The notes under the pieces: generated by a model | What the model was told of the DNA's origin: nothing | Databases searched by the model: none | Seen by the model: only the letters and a program-made list of their open reading frames with translations | Made by a program: the position numbers and the translations under genes | NCBI GenBank assembly: GCA_001600455.1 | Contig: BCKC01000007.1 | Coordinates: 549,394 to 613,393, forward strand | Source: Endocalyx cinctus | Taxonomy: Eukaryota; Ascomycota; Sordariomycetes; Amphisphaeriales; Apiosporaceae | Length of the DNA: 64,000 bases | Direction of reading: 5' to 3' | Shown here: in pieces, positions 1 through 11,192 of the stretch | Layout of the letters: each line of letters starts with the position of its first letter | Position numbering within the stretch: the first letter of the stretch is position 1

Positions 1-145
1 TTTAACTAAGTACTAAAACTAAGTAGGTGCACGAGTTATAAGTCGTGCACTAAGGTTACTACTACGTAGTTACCCCACTTATTTATATATATAAGTGGGC
101 CGCGGCCTTACGTATTACTTATATTACTTTATATTAATTAAATTA
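1..145 (+). repeat. Inner part of left TIR of element I
   Basis: It carries a short palindrome around GTGCAC (bases 27-50) and the block from the GTAGTTACCCC stretch to ATAAGTGGGCC. The same blocks recur in reverse at 10590-10735 and 16308-16400, and in the same orientation at 15555-15665. The outer 95 bases of the repeat are cut off by the window edge. Confidence 0.8.
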
Positions 146-619
146 ATATAATAATTAATAATATTAATATTAATTTAGTAGAGTTAAAAATTAATTATAC
201 TAAAGTTTAATTTTAATATTTTTAAAAATTATATAAATAAATAATATTTATATATTTTTATTTTATATAATTTAATTTATTATAAAAGATTTATTTTTTA
301 ATTTATTATTAATTTTTTAAAATTTTAATTTAGTATAAAGTTATATTAATATTAAAATAAAATATTAAAGTTATATAATTATTAATTAAAAATCGGGGAT
401 TTATTTATATATAAAAAGTTATATATTTTTAAAAATAAAATTAATTAAGTTACAAAACTATATAATTAAAATATTTTTTATATTTTTATTTATATATAAT
501 AATATTAATTAAAATAAAATATTAAAATTATATTAAAATATATTAAAATATTAATTTTTTATATTAATTTTTAATTTTATAATTTAATAATTATTAATAT
601 TAAAAAAATATTAATTTAA

Positions 620-884
620 TATAAAGTTATTAGGTTATAAAATAAGGACGCTAGGAAAGTTTATAGGTAAAATTATAACTTGACTAATCCTTAAGGAATA
701 TAAAATTATTATTAGGCCTTTTACTAATATATATTATATTAATATCAGGCCTTATTCGTGCCCGATTATAATTATAAAATATATAACTTTTAATTACTTA
801 ATAAACTTGCTAAACTCCTAGTTACCTAACCGGAGTACGGCTAATAGCCGGTTATTAAACTAAGTCTTAACTCCCAACCTTATA
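620..884 (-). repeat. 3' LTR of the gypsy element (heavily RIP-mutated copy)
   Basis: It is the same length as the partner at 8615-8879. Nearly every difference is C or G in the partner against T or A here, on both strands, which is the RIP signature. One site runs the other way (CCCGATTA here, CCCAATTA in the partner). Confidence 0.88.
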
Positions 885-3016
885 ATTACCTCTTTTTTTC
901 CAGAAGGTTATCCTTAGCTATAAACGTTATTTTTTTTCGCTACCCTGGTAATATGATATACATTTATTAATACTTTATATTATAATAAAGGAAAATCTTC
1001 AGGAATAAAAACCTTATTAATATTAACCTAGGTTATATATAATAATTATATAATTTTAGGCCTTTTTGGGGTATTAGTGAAAAAATTATCGCGAGATAAC
1101 TCCGTTATTATACTAATAATAACTTTTAATAAAATTTCTTAATATTTTTCCCCTATAATTTATAGTTTATTAATATTATAAAATTATTATAAATAATATT
1201 AATAAAATTATAACCCATATTCGGAATAATTATTAATAACTTAACCCCACTTTCTTAAGTATAAATAAAGGTTTTTTTTTACCTTAAAATTTTAAAATTT
1301 TTATCTTTTTTTTTATATTTTCCTCCTTTTTTTATATTATTTCCCGCTAATTTTTTATCCTAATTCTCCATTTTACACCTATTTTGTGCCCTCTTTTTAC
1401 TAAAAAATAATAATACCTTCGTAAAATTTTCCTTAAAAAGGTCCCGCCTTTATAAAAAACTAAGATTTTTGCCTAACATTTCTCACCACCCCTTGTACCC
1501 CAAAATAATATAAACGTTAAACCCGTTACGTACGTAACTAAAAAATATAATTATTATAATATTAATTTTACTACTAACCTCCTAAGTACTTACTGTTACT
1601 ATTTTATTATAATAAAGGTAACTTACCAACTTTAATATAACCTTCCCATAGTTATTTTTTATACCTTCCAGGATATTTTTGTAAGTTTTTATACGAAATA
1701 TAAAAAATATAAAACAATTTATATTCTAATAAATACCTTTTTTAGATTTCTTAATTTGGGTTAAGGCTAAACATTAATTTTATTGTTTTAAATTCTAATA
1801 ATATTTTATTTTAACCTAATTTATTTCTTATTCCTTTTAAATATAATTAGGAAATAATTTAAACCTAAGGAGGATAGTCTAATAAATTTTACACCTTTTT
1901 GAAAATATGCCAGGATTTTACTATAATTTAGCTTTATTTACTATCCGCCTTTTATTATTTTATAATAATTTACCGCTCTTTTTAAGGTTTTATTAGTATT
2001 AAGAAGATTATAAATAATTCTCCTTTAGTTTAGTTATATATTTAGTTTATTTTAAGCGTTAATATTAAGTTAAGATTTAAATTAAAAATATGCTTTTATT
2101 TATATAAAAAAAAATAAAATAGTTTATATAAATATTATTTCTCTTTTTTTTAATGCGGTAAATATTTCTTAATTATTCCTAAAAACGCAGCTTTTTAATT
2201 ACTTATTTTTAGCCAGAATTCCGATTAATACCGCTGCTATATATATAATTATATTTTAATTTACCCCTAGTAATAAAAATTATACTATTTAGGTTACGGC
2301 CATAATTTTATTTACCCGGGAACTCCATAGTATAATAGCTAATAAAAATATTAATAAGATAATCGTAAAGGTTAAATTTAATATTTTAAAGTTTATATAA
2401 GAAAATTAGGAGTAAATTTAATTAGATAAAAATAATAACCTATAACTTTTAAAGGCTAAATAATAGAACATAATTATTATTAAATTTATAGATTTAATTC
2501 TCATTTAAATTATCGTTAAAATAAAATACCCGTATAAAAAAACGGTTAATAATAATAATAATAACATTAAATAATATAATTACTTTATAAAATAAATAAT
2601 AAAATTTTACCTACGATTATTTTTCATCCATAATCTTTTAAAAAATAATATAATATTAGCCCAATTTTAAATCCTTCAAATATTTTATACCCAGGGCTTA
2701 TATTTTTAATATTATTAAAATTTTTATTTCTTTAACTTAACCTCAAATTTCTTAACCAACTATTATATATTATTTAGGTAATCTTTAATATACTACAAAT
2801 CAAATTTAAATAACTATCCTTTCCATTTTAAAAAATAATATAATTTTTTATTAATAATTTATTTATTCATAATATCTTTAATTTCCCATTTTTATTTATC
2901 CTCTAATTTAAAATATTTATTATTTAGGGGTACTTTTCCTTTTTAAGGCTTTAAACGCTAAACGGAGAATATATTATAAAATTAGTTATATTAAGTAAAT
3001 AATTAGAAACGATATA

Positions 3017-3341
3017 CAGAGGTCCCTATCAAAAGTTTTCGCCAGAACCCCCTGCTCGCCAAGCTCGCCAAGTTTATGTCACCAGGTAATTAGCAGGTGC
3101 TGATTTTGCTGTCCAGGGTTAGGGTTAGCTTATATATAATGATAGGTCACTAAATAAATAATATAGTAAATTAAGCTGCTATATATTAGTGGACCTTTAT
3201 AGCTAAAGTCCGCTAAATTACAGGGAGCTCGAAATAATCATTTTATCCCTATAACAACTGTTGACCGTCAGGTGGTAACAGAACCTTGGCGAGCTTGGCG
3301 AGCAGGGGCTTGCTGGCGGGAACTTTTAATGGGGACCTCCG
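3017..3341. mobile_element. 325-bp MITE with TA target sites (Tc1/mariner-like)
   Basis: About 55 bases at each end are inverted repeats: CAGAGGTCCC... on the left and, read from the right, CGGAGGTCCCC.... Both continue through AAAAGTT, CGCCAG and CTGCTCGCCAAGCTCGCCAAG-type blocks. TA dinucleotides flank both ends (3015-3016 and 3342-3343). It has no coding capacity. Its base composition is far less AT-rich than the surrounding DNA, so it probably arrived after RIP of its host, or was too short to be targeted. Family assignment rests on the TA target site only. Confidence 0.78.
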
Positions 3342-3868
3342 TATTTATAACCCTATTTTCTACATTATCTTAAATAATCTCATAAACTTTAAGGCTAATT
3401 TCTTATACTTAAGTTGTAAATTTTTTATTAATAAGCTTACATATTAGTTAATTTATAATATAAAAAGCTTATAATAATTATTATAATATTTTTTTTATTT
3501 TATTATCTACTTTTACTATTATTTTTTCATTTCCGCTTATAATATTTTAAACTTTTTAATTCTAATTTTACTAATAACATCCTCTTCTAAAAGACTTTAT
3601 TCTTAAAATTATTTTAATATATGCGAAATTTGGGCTTATATCCTATTAATACCTTAAAAGATAATTTATTTATTATAATATTAATTAAGAAGTTAATAAT
3701 AAAGGCCGTTATTAATAATAAGCTTAGCTATACTAAATAATTATCTTCTAGAAAATAACGGAGGTAGGCCTTAAAGGTCCTATTATACTATTCTATCTAT
3801 TTATTAATCTAGGCGTAAAAAATAATTAATAATTATTGCTTTATCTTAATTTAATAGCATAAATTTAA

Positions 3869-4345
3869 TCAGAATTTATTAATAAACTTAAAATTTTTAT
3901 TAAATATAATATTAACTAATATACCAAATCTATATTTAAATTTCTTATAAAATAATATAACTATTTTTAATACTATTATAATTATAAATACTAACAATAA
4001 TATTATATACTTTATAAAATAATTTATAATAACCAAAATAAAATCTATTAATTTAACTTTTTTTAATAACACTTTTAAAAATATTATAATAAAATCTATA
4101 ATAATATTTCTTATTAGATAATTTAATAATAAAAATAAATTTAACTTATTATAAGACTAATACATCTTCAGTTTAACTATAAAACATCTTCCACATTCTA
4201 CAATATAATCAATAATATCCACACTTAGGCCTAACCATAAAAATTTTTCCTGGATTAAAATTTATATCTTTTCGGCTCCAAAATGACCTATATATAAGTT
4301 ATTATAATATAAAAATATAATTTTATACTAAAAGGCTTTTTTATG
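3869..4345 (-). pseudogene. Gypsy integrase relic (zinc-binding and catalytic core start)
   Basis: The minus strand around 4290-4270 reads GHFGAEK, the H2C2 zinc-binding entry of Ty3/gypsy integrases. It is followed by a WLGLS-type segment, then an ECGRC Cys-x2-Cys pair. The catalytic core follows as an AT-biased stretch at 3869-4072 whose aspartates are changed (the VSDRGSQF-type site reads NIIFNKNF). Stops interrupt the frame in the spacer. It belongs to the element at 620-8879. Confidence 0.8.
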
Positions 4346-5449
4346 GGGAATATATAACTTATTATTATATTATATTAAATTATTATCTCTTTTTAACTAT
4401 TGGGACCTTAAGGTTATATTTAAATTAAAAATTTCCTAATATTGTTTATATTTTAAATCTCTTTCTTATACCTCCTTAATAAAGGAAAATAATAAATTAA
4501 AATAATTGGAAGCGTACCCACCTTACCTTTTTATAACTATTTATAACTTTTTATACGTTACTAATTAAACTAAAACGTATAATTTCCTCAACTTTTTTCC
4601 CTTAAAAATTTTTCCCGATTTCCTTATAGGATGATAGTCGCCTAAGGTTAATATATTATAAATTTCTATCTTTCGCTAAAAAGTCGGTAATAATATCTAA
4701 TTTAAGTCCTTTTATATTATATATAATTTAGCCTTTTAGAGGAGGGATTAACTAGATTTTATTTTTTAGGCTAATACTTAATAATAAAATTAAATAAAGT
4801 TAAAAATATATATTATTAAGTTTATTAGTTATTTAATTTCGGATTTTTTATAAAATTTAAGAAGTTAGCATAATTTAAAAAATTTTAATTGGATATATAT
4901 TTTTTAAAGATAATATTTTTACGTTTTAAATAATTTTATAATCGTTAATATTTTTTAATTAATTATATTATAATTTTATTTTATATTAATAAATTTTTAA
5001 AAATAAAATATTATTAACCTTTATAAATTATTGTTATTTTATTAAGATAAAGTTCTTAATATGGTAAATTAGGAAATATTTATTTTTAATTTAATATAAT
5101 TCTTAAGGTTAAAATAGGTAAATAATAATATCTCTTGAAAATATTAATATAACGTATTAAATATATTCTTAAAAATTACCTTAATAACCTTTTTTAAATC
5201 TAATTTACTACATTTTACTTTTAATTTAATATTATTTAAATATTATATTATAAATTTAATAATTTTTGAATACCCGTTAATAAATCTATAATAAAAATTA
5301 TAAAACTTTAAAAATATATATAAATTATATATAATCTTAAATAATAATTATTCTCTAATAATATCCATTTGCCTGGGATCTATAAAAATATTAGTTTTAA
5401 AGATAATATATTTTAGGAATTTAATCTTCTTAATACATAGTAGTATAGG

Positions 5450-5555
5450 TGTGAAAGATGATCTATTAGTAGCTTGGAAGCGGAGCTTCCAAGCTAGCTA
5501 TATATCTATCTAGTACAGTATGTAGTATGGGTGGAACCCATACTATACTGTATCA
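5450..5555 (+). repeat. 106-bp two-hairpin repeat, copy 1
   Basis: It runs from TGTGAAAG to CTGTATCA and contains two near-perfect palindromes: AGCTTGGAAGC/GCTTCCAAGCT (about 5471-5495) and TAGTATGGGT/ACCCATACTA (about 5523-5545). A second copy lies at 13149-13254. It sits between RT and integrase of the gypsy relic, so it is an insertion. TG...CA ends and compact length suggest a tiny non-autonomous element; no clear target duplication was found. Confidence 0.7.
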
Positions 5556-5650
5556 CTTCTCTTAGTAAAACTAGCATTTTAACGGTTTAGTATATAACTT
5601 CGTATTTATAAGATATTTAATAACTTCCCGGAGATATTTTTTATAAATTT

Positions 5651-6041
5651 TCTTAGTCCGAGAGAATATAAATATATTATTTAAATAATATATATAATAT
5701 AGATTAATAATATTATAAAAAGCTTCATTAATATAAGTCTAAAATATAATTAAAACGTTAAAAAATCTTATTAGTATTATTATAAATTTATAATAATTAT
5801 AACAAGTTTAAAAAACAATCTTTTATTAATTTTTTTTACGTATGTAAATATAATAATACGCGTCTTTAAAGTTAATCTTTAAGAAGACTTTTACTCTAAT
5901 AACCTTATTAAATAACTCCGAAATTAACAATAAAATAAGCCAATTTTTAATAATTATTTTATTAAATTTTTTATAATTTATATAAAGTTTTAAAATATTA
6001 TTTTTCTTAGAAATAAATAATATAGGGGCTCCTACGAGGTT
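5651..6041 (-). pseudogene. Gypsy reverse transcriptase relic
   Basis: Read on the minus strand, one frame from 6041 to 5651 follows the Ty3/gypsy reverse transcriptase core without any indel: LVGAPILF, a KLYINYKK-type segment (normally RLCVDYRK), ISELF, KINFKDAY (normally KLDLRGAY), INEAFY and YYLNNIFIFS. The catalytic YLDD box reads YLNN (5676-5687), two G-to-A changes. At least four in-frame stops are present. Point substitution without frameshift is what RIP produces. Confidence 0.85.
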
Positions 6042-7559
6042 CTAAAAAAATATAATTTTTTCTTTTACTAACATATCGTTTATTTATTTTTTTAACTCCT
6101 TAAATTTATTATATACTAATTAATAAATAAAATAATAAAGTATAGTTAACTTGGGTATTAAATCAATCTTATAAACCGCTATTTCCGATATTTTCAAGAG
6201 AATATTTACTCAATTAACCTTAAAAAATTCCCGGAGGTTATAGAGGGCAAGGGGTATAGACCGCATAAGATTTGGGGATTTTTTTATATCTTCTTCTTTT
6301 AAAAATATATTATTAAATAATACCCTAACCGTATAATAAATAACCTTACTTCCATTCTTTTTTTTCTAATCTCTTCGCCATATTTTTATAAAATACTAAA
6401 GCAGAAAAACCTTAATTAACTCCCGAGCTAAGCGGAATATTTAAAAAGATTTCCTTAAAAAAAGAATAATTTTCTTATCTTTAAAAAAAATTTAAAATAA
6501 TAAAAAGGAACTTTCCTCTTTTTTAAAATCTTTATCAATAACTAAATAAAACCTCCAAATAATCCAGGAAGTACCCCAATTATTTTTTAACGTAAATTTT
6601 ACCTAATAAATCCTATAAGTAGGCATAAAAATATTATAAACAATACTTAGGGAAATAACCCGGTAGGAGACCTTTTCTAAGTAATATTTAAGGGTAAATA
6701 TATAATTAATAATATTAACTTTAAAATAAATATTAAAATTATATTAAGTTTTAATAAAGATACGTTTTACACTTCGGGTAATAATTATAATAAATATATA
6801 AAAATATTACGATATAGGTATAAAAGGTAAAGAATTTAGTTTAAAATTAATTAAATTTTTTATTAATTTTTTATATTTACGATATTATTTTTATTACCTT
6901 ATTTTTTTGGCTTATAATTAAAAATTTTTAATTTTGGGTAATTTAATTATTTATACTTTTTTTAACCGTAATTATAATATTTAAGCATTTAAAAGGTAAC
7001 CTTATCTTAGCTCTAGTTATTTGGCTTTAGATTTAACTGTAACAATTATTAAGGTTAACTATATTAATCTTTTTAAATTAATATATTATTATTAACCTTT
7101 TTAAAAAGGTTTTTTTTCGATTTCGGATCTAAATTAGTCCGTTTTTATTTATTACTTTTACCTTAGTTTATATTTTCCTAAAAAATAATTATTAAGTCCA
7201 CCACTTTATTTCTTTTAATAAATAATTTATTAATTCCTAAGCTTTAATATATTTCCATTTTAAAATTAGGCTATAAGCTTATATAAAAATTTATAGTTTA
7301 GTTTTATTCGGAAAGGGAAAAATATATCTGTTTTTTAAGGGTAGATAAATAATAATTAAAATTATGTAAATTTTAGTATAATTTTTATTAAACGTTATAC
7401 TTAAGGGTAGTAATATATAATTTCTGGGCTCCAGAGTAACTAATTAAAGATTTTATCTAATTTTAAAATATATTTTATTAATATGAAAATTTTTTATGCT
7501 TAATATAAAATAAACCTTAAGTATAAGTTTTTAAAAGGCCTTTAATAGTATTATTTAAT

Positions 7560-8240
7560 TTATTTTTAGTATAAATAATATAAATTTTATAATACCTTTT
7601 ACTAATTTTAAAAATTAACCATAATTTTTAAATAAAGGCTTATATAACCTTAAAAATATTATAATCGAACTCCTAATTACTAAAAGTATTTATTAAAGTA
7701 CTCGAGATATTAACGCTAATAACACGCAACGTTAATATTAAGTCAATAATAATAAATAGGGGAAATAACGGTTTTAAACAAAATTAACATTATTTTAACC
7801 ACGGTCGAAACGTTTATAATATTAATAATAATAACGAGGTAAAACTACAAAAATTAATCTACAAATACACAACGTTAAAAATAAATAAAATTAAAAATAT
7901 AATAAAAAAACTTTAATATATACTAATATATTTATACTAAGTAAATGCTAAAAAAATAAGGAAAGGTAAAAATTTTATTAACGCGTACGCCGCATTTTAA
8001 GAAAACGCTCTTAACATAATTATATAACTTACTACTATATATAATATATTAAATAAGCTTATCACAATATCTCCTAATACAAATATATTAATAAACAAAA
8101 CCCTAAACACGACAAATAAAATAAAAATACGTATTTATAACAAAATATCCGTAATAATTAAGCGTAAACTTAACGCAGCGGTCGTAACGATTAAAACATA
8201 CGCGCCCACAGCCAATAAATCCTACGTAGTAGTAACTATA
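7560..8240. repeat. Left arm of a large inverted duplication
   Basis: This gag-region segment of the retrotransposon matches 8885-9530 in reverse complement. Examples are CCAATAAATCCTACG (8213-8227) and the AACGATTAAAA block. The match stops within a few bases of the retrotransposon insertion point on the other arm. The spacer between the arms holds the gag 5' end and the right LTR. Confidence 0.7.
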
Positions 8241-8600
8241 ATAACGTTTTCGCCGCTTGTTCGTCGCGTAGTATCTTCGTGGGGACGCCTTATATTAGAA
8301 CAGTAAGTTCTCTGCCCTGTACGTGCGCGCCCGGCCCAAAGGCTCTCTACGCCCATTCTCCTGCTAAGACATCTGGTGTGACCTCATCTTTGAGCGTAAG
8401 CAGTACGTCGCCGCTCGGTAAACATTTCACCGCAATGGCCGCGGAGCTTGAAATCACCGCGTTTATTACTTTGACCGTGTCCTCCGCTGACCTATTATAT
8501 ACGGCTTCGTTTTTAGTAGTTACGCGAATAATAATTTCACGTTGATGTCGTGCGGGTACTATAGCCAGGGCTACTACATTATGTTGTATAGGTATATATA
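8236..8600 (-). pseudogene. Gag relic of the gypsy element
   Basis: On the minus strand, directly after the right LTR, the frame reads PARHQREIIIRV, then LPSGDVLLTL, AFGPGA and GVPTKIL. This is the pattern of gag-like ORFs in fungal retroelements, where an N-terminal nucleic-acid-binding region precedes a zinc knuckle. Two in-frame stops (after EWA and before GVPTK) fit C-to-T changes. This part is much less mutated than the rest of the element. The open plus-strand frame at 8279-8545 is its shadow. Confidence 0.72.
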
Positions 8601-8614
8601 TAAGGCCGGTTCGG

Positions 8615-8879
8615 TATAAGGTTATCAGGTTACGAGATAGGGACGCTGGGAAAGCTTATGGGTAGAATTATGACTTGACTAATCCTTAAGGAATATGAAG
8701 TTATTACCGGGCCTTGCACCGATATATATCACACTAGTATCGGGCCCTATTCGTGCCCAATTACAATTACAGAATATGTGGCTCCTAGTCACCTGACAAG
8801 CTCGCTAAACTCCTGGTCACCTGACCGGAGTACGGCCAATGGCCGGTTGTCAGGCTGAGCCTTAGCTCCCAGCCTTATA
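8615..8879 (-). repeat. 5' LTR of the gypsy element (lightly mutated copy)
   Basis: 265 bases, direct-repeat partner of 620-884. It keeps most G and C residues that are A or T in the other LTR. The downstream gag frame starts within about 50-70 bases of its end, which makes this the 5' LTR of a minus-strand element. Confidence 0.88.
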
Positions 8880-8884
8880 TTTAG

Positions 8885-9530
8885 GTTATTGCTGCGTAGG
8901 ATTTATTGGCCGTAGGCGCATATATTTTAATCGTTACGATTATTACGTTAAGTTTACGTTTAATTATTACGGATATTTTATTATAAATATATATTTTTAT
9001 TTTGTTTGTTATATTTAAGGTTTTATTTATTAATATATTTATATTAAAAGATATTATAATAAATTTGTTTAATATATTGCATATAGTAGTAAATTATATA
9101 ATTATATTAAAAGTATCTTCTTAAAACGCGGTATACGTATTAATAAAATTTTTACCTTTTCTTATTCCTTCGATACTTATTTAATGTAAACGTGTTAGTA
9201 TATGTCGAAGTTTTTTTGTTATATTTTTAATTTTATTTATTTTTAATATTATATATTTATAAATTAATTTCTATAGCTTCGCCTTATTATTATTATTAAT
9301 ATTATAAGTATTTTAACCGTGGTTAAGATAATATTAACTTTGTTCGAGATTATTATTTCCCTTATTTATTATTATTGGTTTAATATTAATATTATATATT
9401 ATTAACGCTAATATCTCGAGTATTTTAATAGGTATTTTTAATAGTTAGAAGTTCGATTATAATATTTTTAAGGCTATATAAGCCTTTATTTAAAAGTTAT
9501 GGCTAATTTTTAGAATTAGTAAAAGGTATA
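8885..9530. repeat. Right arm of the inverted duplication
   Basis: Reverse-complement match of 7560-8240, beginning immediately after the target-site duplication. It therefore carries gag-like sequence in plus orientation inside element I, probably an older fragment of the same retrotransposon family. Confidence 0.65.
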
Positions 9531-10589
9531 TAAATAAGGATATTTTATATTTTAATTATATAGTTTTATAACTTAATTAATTTTATTTTTAAAAATATAT
9601 AACTTTTTTTATATAAGTGGGTCCCCGATTTTTAATTAATAATTATGTAACTTTAGTATTTTATTTTAATATTAATATAGCTTTATATTAAATTAAAATT
9701 TTAAAAAATTAATAATAAATTAAGGAATAAATCTTTTATAATAAATTAAATTATATAAAATAAAAATATATAAATATTATTTATTTATATAATTTTTAAA
9801 AATATTTATATAAAATTGAATTTTATATAAATATTTTTAAAAATACTAAAGTTAAACTCTAATACGACTAATTTCCAACCCTAGTATACTAGCTACTTCG
9901 GCTAGTGTGGAAAGAGTTTTTTTAATTTTTAATAATATTATTATTAAAAACCGTAATAAAATAGTGCTAAAAAACGGTTAAATAGTTAATTTTATTATAA
10001 AGTTAAGATTTAATTGATCTAAATAATTTATTATTAATTAATAAAAAAGTTTTTTTTTAAAATAATTAAAAATATAATTATTTATTATTATTATTATTTT
10101 ATTTTATAATTATTATTATTATTATTATTTAAAAAAATTTTAATATTTAATTTAAATTAATATTAGTTTAATTTGGACTAATATTAAGCTAGTCCGAATT
10201 AGACTAATATTAATATTAATCCAGACTAAATTAATATAAATAATTTAATATTAGTTTAAATTAGATTAATATTAATATAAGTTTATATTAAACTAAATTA
10301 ATATTAATCTAAGTTTATATTAAACTAAATTAATATTAGTCCGGATTAATATTAAATTAGTATAACTAATTTTTAACTTTATATAAAATAATATAAATTA
10401 AATAAATTTATTATACAAACTTAATAAATAAAACGCGTTAAAAAAATATAATATATTATTTATAAATAATAATTTATATTATTTATATTAAAACGTTATT
10501 AAATAATATTTATTTAATAATAAAATATTATTAAATTTAACGAAATATTAACGTTTTAATTTAATAATATTATATAAAAAAATTACTTA
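9531..10589. other. AT-rich right arm of element I without genes
   Basis: 9540-9840 is an inverted copy of 180-500. A small hairpin-like motif (CTAGTATACTAGCTACTTCGGCTAG region) is at about 9878-9900. The rest is low-complexity AT sequence. No reading frame is supportable. Confidence 0.6.
10140..10375. repeat. Degenerate palindromic tandem array (TTAATATTA core)
   Basis: About ten variants of a unit built on TTAATATTA joined to AGTCCGGA or AGTTTA-type segments, in both orientations. Units are partly RIP-eroded (TCCGGA to TTTAGA or TCTAAG). Confidence 0.5.
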
Positions 10590-10820
10590 TATATAGTATA
10601 ATTAAAGTAATACGTAAAGCCGGGGGCCCACTTATATATATAAATAAGTGGGGTAACTGCGTAATAATAACCCTAGTGCACGGCCCATGGCCCGTGCACC
10701 CACTTAGTTTTAGTACTTAGTTAAATATACGCGTGGCCTTAAGTTATATATATTTTCTTTCTTTAATTAATCACTCGTTACTTCGTATATTTTCTTGTTT
10801 ACCTTTAATACTCCGTATTA
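10590..10820 (-). repeat. Right TIR of element I
   Basis: Inner block 10590-10735 is the inverse of 1-145. Outer block 10736-10820 (through CACTCGTTACTTCG to CTCCGTATTA) is the inverse of 15454-15550 and a direct copy of 16425-16513. Confidence 0.8.
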
Positions 10821-11192
10821 TAAAGGGATTTTATAATTAATTATATATAAATAACTTAAAACCTCTTAATAAAAATACTTAAGAGACTTAGGCTAACTAA
10901 AATTTAACCACTTAACGATTAAAATATATATATAAAACGGGAATAACGAGCTTATATAATAAAAAATATAAAAATAAAATTAAAAAATAATAAACTAAGT
11001 TAAAATTAATATTATAATAATAACGTTATATATTTTAATAAAAAATATAAAACTTTAAACGATAATATAATTAAATATTACGTATAATAAATTTATAGCG
11101 GAATTTAAGCATATAATTAATAAAGTAACTTTGTTAAAAATAATAAAAACGAATCGAGAATTTTTTATAATTTTATATTAAGTAAAAAATGC
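10821..11192. other. AT-rich spacer between elements I and III
   Basis: No gene, repeat or motif beyond low-complexity AT sequence could be recognised here. Confidence 0.5.

Larger units (their letters stand above)
620..8879 (-). mobile_element. RIP-inactivated Ty3/gypsy LTR retrotransposon, minus strand
   Basis: Two direct repeats of exactly 265 bases (620-884 and 8615-8879) flank an 8.26-kb element. On the minus strand each LTR begins TATAAGG and ends CCTTATA or CTTTATA, as expected if RIP changed TGTAAGG...CCTTACA. Flanking 5-mers TTTAA (615-619) and TTTAG (8880-8884) fit a target-site duplication with one RIP transition. On the minus strand the order is LTR, gag (about 8600-8236), reverse transcriptase (6041-5651), integrase (about 4345-3869), then a purine-rich tract (885-905, complement) next to the 3' LTR. 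This gag-RT-IN order and the RT/IN motifs make it Ty3/gypsy. All coding parts contain stops. It carries two later insertions (3017-3341 and 5450-5555). Confidence 0.88.
1..10820. mobile_element. TIR element I (left end outside window), RIP-degraded and nested
   Basis: The sequence at 1-145 is the inverted copy of 10590-10735, and the outer part of the same terminal repeat follows at 10736-10820. The identical compound repeat flanks the complete element at 15454-16513, so this is a second, larger member whose left outer TIR lies before base 1. The inner arms (about 180-500 against 9540-9840) are also inverted repeats of each other. The element was later split by the LTR retrotransposon at 620-8879. 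No transposase reading frame can be recognised. The extreme AT content and TpA richness fit RIP. Superfamily is unknown. Confidence 0.7.

Noticed and set aside
3115..3130. Two TTAGGG-like units (CAGGGTTAGGGTTAG)
   Set aside because: Only two units, lying inside a MITE; not a telomere or interstitial telomeric array.
3869..4072. Minus-strand open frame of 67 codons
   Set aside because: Not a gene on its own; it is the stop-free remnant of the gypsy integrase core.
8279..8545. Open plus-strand frame of 88 codons in the AT-rich block
   Set aside because: Antisense shadow of the gag relic, which shows family motifs on the minus strand.
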